From NCBI GenBank assembly GCA_016932815.1, contig JAFGCC010000014.1, positions 16,129 through 80,128 on the forward strand: a stretch of DNA of 64,000 nt, written 5' to 3'. This DNA is from Microcaldota archaeon (lineage in GTDB: Archaea > Micrarchaeota > Micrarchaeia > Anstonellales > Bilamarchaeaceae). The notes beneath the pieces are model-generated. The model was not told the DNA's origin. It saw only the letters and a program-made list of their open reading frames with translations, and did no database searches. Within the stretch, counting starts at the first letter, position 1, and each line of letters opens with the position of its first letter. Shown piece by piece: positions 9,452 through 16,454 of the stretch. A program made the translations under genes and the position numbers.

Positions 9452-9460
9452 TAATATAAG
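9452..9460 (+). promoter_or_regulatory. TATA box of the 9487 gene
   Basis: TAATATAAG is centred about 30 bp before ATG 9487 in the 52-bp gap after the aro operon. The spacing fits an archaeal promoter giving a leaderless or near-leaderless transcript. Confidence 0.5.
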
Positions 9461-9486
9461 AATATGCAAAGCAAATAACATATTAT

Positions 9487-10266
9487 ATGGAGTTTGATGA
9501 GCTCGTTTCCTTCACTTTGGGAGGCTACAGTGCCAAAACGAGGATTCTAGGAGGAGAACTCCTTAATGAAATCTACAAAGTACTCCTCATAGGCCAGCGC
9601 GCACAGCAATACCTGATTCCAATAAAAATGGGCGCTGTGAGCAGGTTCAGGCATGGATGGTCTTGGAGGGACCCCTGCGAAGGAGTCCTGCTTGATGATG
9701 GCACAAACGCAAGGGTGTTCGCAGAAGAAGCAAAAGCGGCAGAAGCTGCCGGGGGCGATATGGTTGGCGTTCCGGAAGGGGCTGCCGCAGAGGATGTGGG
9801 AGCCGTTGAAGTAAGCAGGGAAGCCGCTATAAGGGGAATCCTCAAGGCGGCCAACCAGGTTCTCGATGCAAAAGGGCAGGCGGAACTCGCAATGTTGCTC
9901 TTGGAGAGGAGTGGGGCGGCGCAGCAGGAAGGGGCAATAGGTGCGGATTCTGAAATAAGCGAAGGGGGAGAGGCGCCTTCAGCAGAGGAGAGGGCTGCAA
10001 TGGTAAAGGACATCTTATTTGCAACTGCCCTTCTGGAAGAGGAGGATGTGCGCGTATTGCATGGGGAGTTGGCAAAAAGGCTCCAGGATTCCGAAGCGGA
10101 TATTAAAGAGGAGGGCAAGAAAATGCCTGCTCCGAAGAAAAAGCGGGAGATGGCGGCAGAGGGGGCACAAAAACCGTTTGATAAAAAGAGGCACTCTCCA
10201 CCCGAAGCGAATCCCAAGCCAAAGAAGGCAATGTGCATGATGCGGGTTCGCAAGCTAAAGATATGA
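9487..10266 (+). CDS. hypothetical protein, acidic helical middle and Lys/Pro-rich tail
   Basis: Not recognised. Residues 1-70 look like a small folded domain with hydrophobic strands (LNEIYKVLLIG, YLIPIKMG) and a Trp/Arg-rich turn (RHGWSWRD). Residues 75-195 are Ala/Glu-rich and predicted helical. The last 60 residues are Lys/Pro-rich and disordered-looking, ending MRVRKLKI. A TATA box about 30 bp upstream supports a separate transcription unit directly after the aro operon. Codon use resembles its neighbours. A nucleic-acid or ribosome role is possible from the basic tail, but that is only inference. Confidence 0.75.
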   Translation: MEFDELVSFTLGGYSAKTRILGGELLNEIYKVLLIGQRAQQYLIPIKMGAVSRFRHGWSWRDPCEGVLLDDGTNARVFAEEAKAAEAAGGDMVGVPEGAAAEDVGAVEVSREAAIRGILKAANQVLDAKGQAELAMLLLERSGAAQQEGAIGADSEISEGGEAPSAEERAAMVKDILFATALLEEEDVRVLHGELAKRLQDSEADIKEEGKKMPAPKKKREMAAEGAQKPFDKKRHSPPEANPKPKKAMCMMRVRKLKI

Positions 10267-10278
10267 TAAGAATGCCGG

Positions 10279-10743
10279 CTAGAGCTTCTTATCCATTTTC
10301 TCAAGGACTCCGGAGAGGCCCTTGATTGCGCCGGTTAATTCGTAATAAACGTCCACGCCATTCTCAAGCTGGTTCATCTCAAGCGAATGGCTGAACAATC
10401 CGATGTCCAGGACACGGAGGTTTCCCTTTATCTCTATTGGGGAGAAAGTTATGCCTGGGTTTCCAATCATGCTTTGGAGGCGTTCCTTGTTGGAGGTTTT
10501 CTCTTCTAGCCATTTGACTAGGTTGTTTGTTACGTTCTCGTAAAAGGCTTCCACGTCTTTTTTCTCTCCTTCGATTACTACTTCCACCCTTCCGTCTGGG
10601 AGATTGAAGACACCGCCTTTCTTGAAGCCTGCGCGGATTAGCTTTTCTGTGAGGATTAGCCTGCACCCAATGTGCTGGACCCGGTTGTGGACCTCTTTGG
10701 GCTCGATGTAGAATACTGCCTGCACTATTTCTTCCTTTGCCAT
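10279..10743 (-). CDS. acylphosphatase-like domain protein
   Basis: Residues 15-75 resemble acylphosphatase: RVQHIGCR supplies the phosphate-cradle loop with candidate catalytic Arg28 (usual GxxFR), and FNLPDGRVEVVIEGE supplies the conserved Asn47 and the NLPDG turn. Small acylphosphatases are about 90 residues; this one has an extra 65-residue C-terminal part ending in a helical segment (GLSGVLEKMDKKL). Activity on carboxyl-phosphate bonds is plausible but the Gly-Cys-Arg variation leaves doubt. GGTGCAGG precedes the ATG. It converges with the 9487 gene. Confidence 0.75.
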   Translation of the reverse strand: MAKEEIVQAVFYIEPKEVHNRVQHIGCRLILTEKLIRAGFKKGGVFNLPDGRVEVVIEGEKKDVEAFYENVTNNLVKWLEEKTSNKERLQSMIGNPGITFSPIEIKGNLRVLDIGLFSHSLEMNQLENGVDVYYELTGAIKGLSGVLEKMDKKL

Positions 10744-10860
10744 TTATCCTGCACCGCTTGAATGGACATGTTCCTGCAACAATTGTTTTAAGGCTTCTTG
10801 TGGGGGAGGTTTCCGGGATTCCGATTGGAGGCAAATTAAGGGCAAAAAATCTGGAAAGAA

Positions 10861-10869
10861 TATAAATAT
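10861..10869 (+). promoter_or_regulatory. TATA box of the 10888 gene
   Basis: TATAAATAT lies 24 bp (centre) before ATG 10888, the spacing expected for a leaderless archaeal mRNA, and no ribosome binding site is seen. Confidence 0.6.
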
Positions 10870-10887
10870 TTGCACTCATAGATTATC

Positions 10888-11406
10888 ATGGCAGGTAAAA
10901 ACTCAAAGTCAAATGGGAGAAATAGGATTGGTCCAAAGGAGAGGGGACGGATACAAAGTCTTCGCAATGCCCTCAAAAACTACAAATTTGAAAAAAGGGA
11001 TGCGTGTGCAGAAAATCCATTTGTGGACAAGATTAGGTCGTCTCTAATCCAAAAAGCTGCTTTTAAGGATCTCAAACGGAGAAATATAGGTCCCGTTGCG
11101 GAGATATTGGGTAAGAAATACATACCTGACTTGGTGTTGCCTGGAAGAGGGAACCTGCTTGCTGTTGAGTTCAAAATTCTTAAGGGTAATGCTACAAGCG
11201 ATGACATCTCATTCAAAGAAGGGATAGCCCAGGCGGTAATAAATAGAATCAAGTACAAATATGTTATGTTAGTGCTTGTAGATATAAGCAAGGAGGGTAA
11301 ACATCGCGGAGTAGATAAACGCTCTTCTCCGAACTACACGAGGCTCTACAATAAGCTAAAAGGGGAGAATATTGAGATTGTCCCGATGGGGCCCACAAAA
11401 AGATAA
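10888..11406 (+). CDS. PD-(D/E)XK nuclease-like protein
   Basis: The sequence has the restriction-endonuclease-fold pattern: IPDLVLP gives Asp81, and LLAVEFK gives Glu94-X-Lys96, with a plausible preceding Glu72 on a helix and a basic N-terminus (NGRNRIGPKERGR). Such proteins cut or bind DNA or RNA; no methyltransferase or partner lies beside it, so a restriction role is unsupported. The gene is clearly more AT-rich in third positions than the flanking ribosomal and aro genes, a sign of transfer. Leaderless promoter upstream. The family cannot be named more precisely from motifs. Confidence 0.65.
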   Translation: MAGKNSKSNGRNRIGPKERGRIQSLRNALKNYKFEKRDACAENPFVDKIRSSLIQKAAFKDLKRRNIGPVAEILGKKYIPDLVLPGRGNLLAVEFKILKGNATSDDISFKEGIAQAVINRIKYKYVMLVLVDISKEGKHRGVDKRSSPNYTRLYNKLKGENIEIVPMGPTKR

Positions 11407-11454
11407 TTGGTAGAGTTGGGCCAGATAAGTCAAGATGTCAGAGAAAATGAACCG

Positions 11455-11463
11455 TTTATAAAC
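11455..11463 (+). promoter_or_regulatory. TATA box of the ribosomal protein operon
   Basis: TTTATAAAC at 11455-11463 would start transcription near 11485, giving a leader of about 55 nt before rpl18e. Confidence 0.5.
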
Positions 11464-11514
11464 CTTTCTAATACTAAATAGAACCAGCACTTATTTGAGT
11501 CCCGGATGGGGCGA

Positions 11515-11527
11515 GCCCGAAAAGGGC
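11515..11527 (+). promoter_or_regulatory. leader hairpin before rpl18e
   Basis: GCCC-GAAAA-GGGC forms a short hairpin ending 3 bases before the GGTG ribosome binding site (11531-11534). It may be an autoregulatory site for a ribosomal protein of the operon; this is inference from position only. Confidence 0.3.
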
Positions 11528-11539
11528 GAAGGTGTTTTG

Positions 11540-11887
11540 ATGAAAACGAAAATAGAAAACAAGAAGCTATTGGCGCTCATAACCGAGCTTATGAAAGCCG
11601 AGAAGGACATCTGGAAAAAGGCCGCAAAGGAGCTGTCCAAGCCCACCAGGAGGAGGCCCCAGGTGAACGTGAGCAAGATTGAAGAGCACGTGAACGATGG
11701 CGAAACCGTCCTCGTTCCGGGCAAGCTGCTAGGCTCCGGCCACATCAGCAAGAAGGTTGATGTTGCGGCATTCGCGTGCAGCAATAGCGCAAAGGCGCTA
11801 ATTGAAGAATGCGGCGGGAAAATCATGAGCATAGAGGAGCTCATGAAGGCGAACCCTGAAGGGAAGAACGTTCGCATATTGGTGTAG
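11540..11887 (+). CDS. rpl18e: 50S ribosomal protein eL18 (L18e)
   Basis: Archaeal/eukaryotic large-subunit protein. Recognisable stretches are TRRRPQVNVSKI, VPGKLLGSGHI and KKVDVAAFACS. The start at 11540 follows GGTG with 5-nt spacing; a longer upstream frame from 11495 contains the leader hairpin and is not conserved-looking. First gene of the operon rpl18e-rpl13-rps9-rpoN-tRNA-rps2, the usual archaeal order. Confidence 0.95.
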   Translation: MKTKIENKKLLALITELMKAEKDIWKKAAKELSKPTRRRPQVNVSKIEEHVNDGETVLVPGKLLGSGHISKKVDVAAFACSNSAKALIEECGGKIMSIEELMKANPEGKNVRILV

Positions 11888-11896
11888 GTGGTTCTA

Positions 11897-12316
11897 ATGA
11901 TAGTAATTGACGCTAAGGACGCAAGGCTCGGAAGGCTCTCCACCTTCGTTGCAAAAAAGCTCCTGGAGGGAGAGGAAGTCCGCATAATAAACGCAGAGGA
12001 GGCGGTGCTCTCCGGAAAGCCCCAGGTCACAATAGAGAAGTACAATGCGAGGAGGCAGCTCCAGTTCAAGGGGAACCCGGAGAAGAGCCCCTACTGGCCG
12101 AAAGTCCCAGACCGCTTCGTAAAGAGGCTAATTAGGGGAATGCTCCCGCGCAAGAAGGCGCGCGGCAGGGAGGCATACGGGAAACTCCGCGTTTATATGG
12201 GAGTCCCCGCGGATGTAAAAGGCGAGCCGGTAAAGGTGGAAGGCGCCGAGCTTGGGAAGCTTACCAAGTACATAAAGATAAAGGAACTCTGCAGGCACAT
12301 AGGGTACCAGGGATGA
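11897..12316 (+). CDS. rpl13: 50S ribosomal protein uL13
   Basis: Starts MIVIDAKDARLGRL, with SGKPQVTIEKY and the RGMLPRKKARGREAY core typical of archaeal L13. I choose ATG 11897 because GGTGG (11887-11891) precedes it; GTG at 11888 would overlap that site. Stop overlaps the rps9 start (ATGA, 12313-12316). About 139 residues, normal. Confidence 0.95.
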   Translation: MIVIDAKDARLGRLSTFVAKKLLEGEEVRIINAEEAVLSGKPQVTIEKYNARRQLQFKGNPEKSPYWPKVPDRFVKRLIRGMLPRKKARGREAYGKLRVYMGVPADVKGEPVKVEGAELGKLTKYIKIKELCRHIGYQG

Positions 12317-12945
12317 TTTTTATGGCAGAAAAGAAGACTACCGAGAAAAAGAAGGCTGCCCCTAAGAAGAAGGCGGCCAAGAAGGAAGAAAAGGCCGAGC
12401 CGAGCGAGGCGGCAAAGGAGGCTCCGAAGGAGAGCAAGCCTGAGGCAAAGGTCCAGGTGCTAGACGACCCCAAGGACGCCCCAAAGAGCGTAAAGGAGAA
12501 CTCCGCAACCAAGAAGCCCGCAAAGAAGGCGAAGAAGAAAAAGAAGGGCACGCAGGTTGAGCACGCAAGGGGAAAGAGGAAGAAGGCAATTGCGAGGGCA
12601 ACCGTGAAGGAGGGCTCCGGAAGAATCAGGGTCAACAGCAGGCTCGTTTCCGCTTCCGGAAACAAGTACTTCAAAGGAATCGTAGAGGAGCCGCTGCTCC
12701 TTTTGGGCCCGGACGGATTGAAAGTTGACGTTAATGTGAGCGTTCGCGGAGGCGGGGAAATGGGGCAGGCACAAGCCTGCAGGACCGCAATCGCGAGGGC
12801 ACTTGCGCAGTACTTCGGGGAAGGAATCGCCGCAAAATTCAAGGAAGACGACACCTACCTCCTGAGGGAAGACCCCAGGCGGGTTGAGCCCAAGAAATAC
12901 AAGGGAAGGAAGGCAAGGGCAAGGTTCCAGAAATCATATAGGTGA
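12313..12945 (+). CDS. rps9: 30S ribosomal protein uS9 with long Lys-rich N-terminal extension
   Basis: The C-terminal 130 residues are uS9: GKRKKAIARATV, GSGRIRVN, VRGGGEMGQAQACR and the terminal ARFQKSYR that reaches into the P site. The first 80 residues are a Lys/Ala/Glu-rich low-complexity extension (KKKAAPKKKAAKKEEK), unlike the short N-terminus of most archaeal S9 proteins. Start at 12313 (ATGA overlap) or 12322. The gene is intact, and the extension resembles tails on uS2 and other proteins here. Confidence 0.94.
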   Translation: MIFMAEKKTTEKKKAAPKKKAAKKEEKAEPSEAAKEAPKESKPEAKVQVLDDPKDAPKSVKENSATKKPAKKAKKKKKGTQVEHARGKRKKAIARATVKEGSGRIRVNSRLVSASGNKYFKGIVEEPLLLLGPDGLKVDVNVSVRGGGEMGQAQACRTAIARALAQYFGEGIAAKFKEDDTYLLREDPRRVEPKKYKGRKARARFQKSYR

Positions 12946-12949
12946 ATTA

Positions 12950-13144
12950 ATGGAATTTCCGGTAAGATGCTTCACGTGCGGCGCCGTAATAGGCGATTTG
13001 TACGAGAAATACAAGGCTGGGCTTGAGAGCAAGAGCGCAGGAGAACTCCTAGATGAGATGGGTATCGATAGGTACTGCTGCCGGCGCATGTTCTTAGGGC
13101 ACGTAGAAGGTATGGAGGCAATCAAGAAATACAGGAGAGTATGA
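12950..13144 (+). CDS. rpoN: DNA-directed RNA polymerase subunit N (Rpb10 homologue)
   Basis: 64-residue zinc-binding assembly subunit of archaeal RNA polymerase. It begins MEFPVRCFTCG and has the later YCCRRMFLGH pair, giving the CX2C plus CC zinc site. ATG 12950 follows GGTGA at 12941-12945 (which includes the rps9 stop); a longer in-frame ATG at 12884 lies inside rps9. Not the bacterial sigma-54 of the same symbol. Confidence 0.95.
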   Translation: MEFPVRCFTCGAVIGDLYEKYKAGLESKSAGELLDEMGIDRYCCRRMFLGHVEGMEAIKKYRRV

Positions 13145-13152
13145 ATACAATC

Positions 13153-13225
13153 GGGGCCGTAAGGTAACCTGGTATCCTGCAAGCTTGGGGTGCTTGTTAT
13201 CTGAGTTCAAATCTCGGCGGCCCCA
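13153..13225 (+). tRNA. tRNA-Pro (anticodon GGG)
   Basis: Acceptor GGGGCCG pairs with CGGCCCC (13218-13224) with A73. Anticodon stem CAAGC/GCTTG carries loop TTGGGGT, so anticodon GGG. T arm is CTGAG-TTCAAAT-CTCGG. The D stem is short (AGG/CCT). No CCA is encoded and no intron is present. It sits between rpoN and rps2 on the same strand and is probably processed from the ribosomal operon transcript. Confidence 0.95.
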
Positions 13226-13257
13226 AATGTTCAAAACTTCAATAAATCGGTGAAAAA

Positions 13258-14151
13258 ATGGAAGAAAACGAAGCGGAAAACACAGAAGAGAGATCATCAT
13301 TCCTCATCCCACAGGAGAAATACCTGGAAACGGGAATCCACATAGGGACAAGGTTCAAGACCGTGGACATGAAGCAATTCATCTTCAAGATGAGGGACGA
13401 CGGCCTTTTCATACTGGATTTGAGGAAAATCGATGAGAGGATAAGGCAGGCCGCAAAAATCATCGGCAAGTACAAGCCCGAGGACGTCCTGGTGGTCGCA
13501 TCAAGGATGTATTCGGGAAACGCGGCGGAGAAGTTCTCCGGCCTTACCGGAGTGGGGCTGCTAAAGGGAAGGTTCATCCCCGGCACCATGACGAACGTGA
13601 ATTTGCCCGGGTTCAAGGAGCCAAAGCTCATAATCGTCTGCGACCCCAAAGGTGAATGGGAAGCAATCAGGGAGGCCGCAATGACCGGGGTCCCGGTTGT
13701 CGCCCTCTGCGATACCGACAACAACACCGCATTCGTGGACTGGGTTGTCCCCGCAAACAACAAGGGGCGCCGCTCCCTTGCAATCGTTTTCTACCTTCTA
13801 GCGCGCGAGCTCATGATGAAGCAGGGCAAGATTGCCTCCTACGATGAGTTTGATTACCGCACAGACTACTTTGAGAGGTTTGATTCCGGAGAATCCAAGC
13901 CCAAAAAGCAGCCTGAAAAGGAGCCCGAAGCGCAGGCGGACGACGTTCCTTCCAAAGAGGCTTCGGAAGAATCCGCAAAGGAAGAGAGCGAGGACGTTCG
14001 CGCAAAGAAGGCGCTTGCACAAGCCAATGAGTCTGCTCCCAAGAAAGCCGCGAAGAAGCCTGCGAAGAAAGAGGCAGAGCCCAGGAAGGAAGCTTCGGAA
14101 GAATCCTCCGGGGAGGCTCCTGCGGAAGAGAAAGGGGAATCCGAAGAGTAA
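13258..14151 (+). CDS. rps2: 30S ribosomal protein uS2 with long acidic/Lys-rich C-terminal tail
   Basis: Residues 15-210 are uS2: YLETGIHIGTRFKT, FILDLRKIDERI, FIPGTMTN and an ALCDTDNNT motif. Residues 215-297 are a low-complexity tail rich in Glu, Lys, Ala and Pro, not part of the normal fold. GGTGA precedes ATG 13258. Last gene of the operon. The tail parallels the extension on uS9 and may be an organism-wide habit rather than a functional domain. Confidence 0.94.
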   Translation: MEENEAENTEERSSFLIPQEKYLETGIHIGTRFKTVDMKQFIFKMRDDGLFILDLRKIDERIRQAAKIIGKYKPEDVLVVASRMYSGNAAEKFSGLTGVGLLKGRFIPGTMTNVNLPGFKEPKLIIVCDPKGEWEAIREAAMTGVPVVALCDTDNNTAFVDWVVPANNKGRRSLAIVFYLLARELMMKQGKIASYDEFDYRTDYFERFDSGESKPKKQPEKEPEAQADDVPSKEASEESAKEESEDVRAKKALAQANESAPKKAAKKPAKKEAEPRKEASEESSGEAPAEEKGESEE

Positions 14152-14188
14152 TCCCCCCATTCATTTTATTTTTCAGTAGATTGTTTTA

Positions 14189-14213
14189 GGCGGGCAATTA
14201 AACCCTGCCCGCC
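14189..14213 (+). terminator. hairpin terminator after rps2
   Basis: GGCGGGCA (14189-14196) and TGCCCGCC (14206-14213) form a perfect 8-bp stem with a 9-nt AT-rich loop, followed by GCCCGTTTTCTCATTTT. It lies 38 bp after the rps2 stop and probably ends the ribosomal operon. Confidence 0.6.
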
Positions 14214-14276
14214 GCCCGTTTTCTCATTTTAATTATGGTGCAGCGCCCGCATTAGGAAATATTTGAAAATAGGGAA

Positions 14277-14339
14277 TGCACGGCGGGTTTGGGGGATGCT
14301 TATTCTCCCGCCTTAAGTGCCCAAATTGGATTCCGTGCA
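14277..14339. repeat. nested inverted repeats in the rps2/lipoprotein gap
   Basis: TGCACGG (14277-14283) pairs with CCGTGCA (14333-14339), and GGCGGG (14282-14287) pairs with CCCGCC (14307-14312); the two stems share two bases, so they are partly alternative. The position between convergent genes fits a terminator for the minus-strand lipoprotein or a small structured RNA. Confidence 0.35.
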
Positions 14340-14360
14340 GCATCTGCTAATCCATAGAGC

Positions 14361-15527
14361 CTACTGGTAGAAGAACGCTATGCAGTTGTCCTTTACCGCC
14401 TGGCTCTTTATGTAGTTGCAGTAGGTCAGGGTGTCCTCCTGCTTTGCAAGCTCCTGGAAGCACTTGTCCTTCCACTCCGGGAGGGTGATGCCGTTGCATT
14501 CTGCGAAACTAAGGTCCCCTGAGCCGAATATCAGGGCCGAATAGCATATCTGGCGCACATACAGCGTTTCTATTTCGTTGCATGCGAGCAAATCATCGTA
14601 TGCGTAGGCATACTGCTCAAAGCAGTCCTCCCTGGAGGTGGGTGCGCGCGTGTCTATTGCGTAGCATCCTCCCTTGTCCCCGCTTTCAAGCGCATAATCT
14701 GTGTAGCACTCCCACTGCCTGGTCACAAGCAGGGCGGAGCACAGGGAAGGCTCCCCGTTCTCAATCGCATAGTGCGTGAAGCACTCGAATGCAATCTCGG
14801 AATCGTATTTGCCGTCTATGTAATAGCAGAAGCGGGGGGTTTTGTCCCCAAGCGCATAAATGTAGTAGCAGAGCTCCTTGTTTGAGCCTTCCAGCTCCCT
14901 GCACCCGTCCTTGTAGGTGAGGGCGCTTGTGCAGCCTTCCATCTTGGGTTCGGAATCTATGAAAGCGCAGGCTTCCTTATTATAGAAGTTGAAAGCGTAA
15001 TCCAGGAAGCACTGGTCGCTCCTGCAATAACTGTAATTCTGGTATTCAAATGCCATGCACCTTGCTTTTTCCTCGGTTTCAAGCACGAAAGTGCAAGGGG
15101 GGGAGAGCGCTTCCACGCAGAGAGCGCGGGCCTCATCCACCATCAGGTCGCAGATTGAGATATTTTCGGTTTCGTATGCGAGGTGCTCCAAGCACCCTTC
15201 TTTTAGTTCGTAGGATACCAGCTGGAGGCAGTTGGGAAGCGAATCGTTGGATAGGGGCAGCACGCATGCGTCCCTCTCGCTTGCGGGGAGCTTGAGGCAG
15301 TAAGACGGGTCGTTTTCTGCGAGGGCGAGGGCTGCCCAGTCTTCTCCGGCCTCCACGGCCTCTTCGCCTGTTCCGCTTGCGTTGCTTGCTTCAACCTCGG
15401 CTATCCAGTTGTCCACGCTTATGGAGGGGCCTTCTTCGGAAGGCGAAACATCGTCGCCTCCCCCCAGGCACCCGGGGAACAGCAATAGCGGGAATGCGAG
15501 CAAAATGTAGAACAAACGAACATCCAT
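14361..15527 (-). CDS. Cys-rich repeat lipoprotein
   Basis: Signal peptide with lipobox: MDVRLFYILL then LLFPGC, so Cys would be lipidated and the protein anchored outside the membrane. The rest is a series of roughly 30-45-residue units with a pattern of the kind ...YC......RD.C...A.....D...C..I, for example NISICDLMVDEARALC, with two or three Cys per unit, likely disulphide-linked helical repeats. No enzyme motif seen. Start 15527 is chosen because a TATA box (15551-15558, minus strand) lies 28 bp upstream and the signal peptide starts here, not at the longer frame 15548. Family not named. Confidence 0.8.
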   Translation of the reverse strand: MDVRLFYILLAFPLLLFPGCLGGGDDVSPSEEGPSISVDNWIAEVEASNASGTGEEAVEAGEDWAALALAENDPSYCLKLPASERDACVLPLSNDSLPNCLQLVSYELKEGCLEHLAYETENISICDLMVDEARALCVEALSPPCTFVLETEEKARCMAFEYQNYSYCRSDQCFLDYAFNFYNKEACAFIDSEPKMEGCTSALTYKDGCRELEGSNKELCYYIYALGDKTPRFCYYIDGKYDSEIAFECFTHYAIENGEPSLCSALLVTRQWECYTDYALESGDKGGCYAIDTRAPTSREDCFEQYAYAYDDLLACNEIETLYVRQICYSALIFGSGDLSFAECNGITLPEWKDKCFQELAKQEDTLTYCNYIKSQAVKDNCIAFFYQ

Positions 15528-15550
15528 GAGGTGGAGAATAGGCGGCAAGG

Positions 15551-15558
15551 AATATAAA
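15551..15558 (-). promoter_or_regulatory. TATA box of the 15527 lipoprotein
   Basis: Minus-strand TTTATATT centred 28 bp before the ATG and without a ribosome binding site between, consistent with a leaderless mRNA. Confidence 0.55.
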
Positions 15559-15615
15559 CATATTGGAATTTTTGTGGGGAAATGCGGGTGGCGTTTACCG
15601 AAGTAAAACGATGGG

Positions 15616-15660
15616 TATATAAAGTGTTTGGGCTGAATTAACCGAGCCTGCTTTGCAGGC
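15616..15660 (+). promoter_or_regulatory. TATA box and 5'-terminal leader hairpin
   Basis: TATATAAAG at 15616-15624 predicts a start near 15646, exactly where GCCTGC-TTT-GCAGGC (15646-15660) forms a tight hairpin. GGGAGGTGAG (15666-15675) follows, then ATG 15676. Confidence 0.45.
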
Positions 15661-15675
15661 CGTGTGGGAGGTGAG

Positions 15676-15861
15676 ATGGAGCCATTCTTGGCTTACCATC
15701 TCCCTTCTTTCTATTTGCTTTCGGGGGGAACTTTGGGCATTAGCATCCGCCATGCCTTCTTGGCGGGATTCCTTTTTGCGCCACATGGGATTTGGAGGCT
15801 GTGCCTTGTGCAATCAATTGTCCTGCGGGAGCGCCCCTTCTCCGCACAGAAGCAAGCTTAA
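15676..15861 (+). CDS. possible small hydrophobic protein (61 aa)
   Basis: A short frame starting MEPFLAYHLP with hydrophobic stretches (GTLGISIRHAFLAGFLF). It has a strong ribosome binding site, GGAGGTGA, four bases from the ATG, a TATA box 60 bp upstream and a leader hairpin. It ends 26 bp before the membrane protein at 15888, which has its own AGGTG site. No family recognised. The alternative is that this stretch is a non-coding leader. Confidence 0.35.
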   Translation: MEPFLAYHLPSFYLLSGGTLGISIRHAFLAGFLFAPHGIWRLCLVQSIVLRERPFSAQKQA

Positions 15862-15887
15862 TAAAGAGGAAGCGAGTAGGTGCGTGC

Positions 15888-16427
15888 ATGGAAGCCGTGT
15901 ATGCCACACTCAACAAGCGGGAATACGAATTTGATGCGGGGCTGGACCTCCTCTCCCTCGTGGGATTCTCATTCCTCGCATTCGCCATTCCTTTCCTGTT
16001 CCCGCACCCGCAGGCGGTTACCGGGATACTCGTGAATGCGTTCCTGATTGCAGCGGCGCTTTCTATGAAGGGAAGGAACGTTCTCCCCTTAATCCTGCTC
16101 CCTAGCATGGGGGCGCTTGCAAACGGGCTGCTCTTTGGGCCGCTGACAATCTTCCTAATATACCTAATCCCATTCATCTGGATTGGGAACTTCCTGCTCG
16201 TATTCGGGATAAAGAAGCTTATGCAGGAGGAGGGAATCGGGTATTGGGCCTCTGGGATTGCCTCCTGTGCAATCAAGGCGGGGGCAATCTTCCTTGGTGC
16301 GTACGGGCTTTGCCTTGCGGGAGTTGTTCCGGAAGCCCTGCTCCTCCCCATGGGAATCCTGCAGGCCGGGACCGCGCTTGGGGGGGTACTGATTGTGGGC
16401 GCAGGCAAAAAGCTGCTTGGATTCTAG
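15888..16427 (+). CDS. small integral membrane protein
   Basis: About 179 residues with roughly five hydrophobic segments (LDLLSLVGFSFLAFA, AVTGILVNAFLIAAAL, PLTIFLIYLIPFIWIG, ASGIASCAIKAGAIF, LLLPMGILQAGTALG). A short cytosolic N-terminus starts MEAVYATLN. Start 15888 follows AGGTG; the longer frame from 15792 runs through the previous small frame. Reminiscent of small permease or S-component-like proteins, but no family is certain. It converges with the hydrogenase gene (27-bp gap), so any functional link is only positional. Confidence 0.75.
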   Translation: MEAVYATLNKREYEFDAGLDLLSLVGFSFLAFAIPFLFPHPQAVTGILVNAFLIAAALSMKGRNVLPLILLPSMGALANGLLFGPLTIFLIYLIPFIWIGNFLLVFGIKKLMQEEGIGYWASGIASCAIKAGAIFLGAYGLCLAGVVPEALLLPMGILQAGTALGGVLIVGAGKKLLGF

Positions 16428-16454
16428 AATAAGAGGCCTGCACCCAAAATGCCC

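Noticed and set aside
12261..12854. 197-residue minus-strand frame opposite uS9
   Set aside because: Antisense of a Lys-rich ribosomal protein gene; its Phe/Ser/Leu-rich product is the expected shadow of AAG and GCN codons.
14152..14360. 7S (SRP) RNA or RNase P RNA in the gene-free stretch
   Set aside because: Too short for archaeal SRP RNA and without the helix 8 GNAR loop or the RNase P P4 core sequence.
15640..15888. SRP RNA starting at the leader hairpin
   Set aside because: The GGTGAG there works as a ribosome binding site for an open frame; no S-domain signature or closing stem was found.
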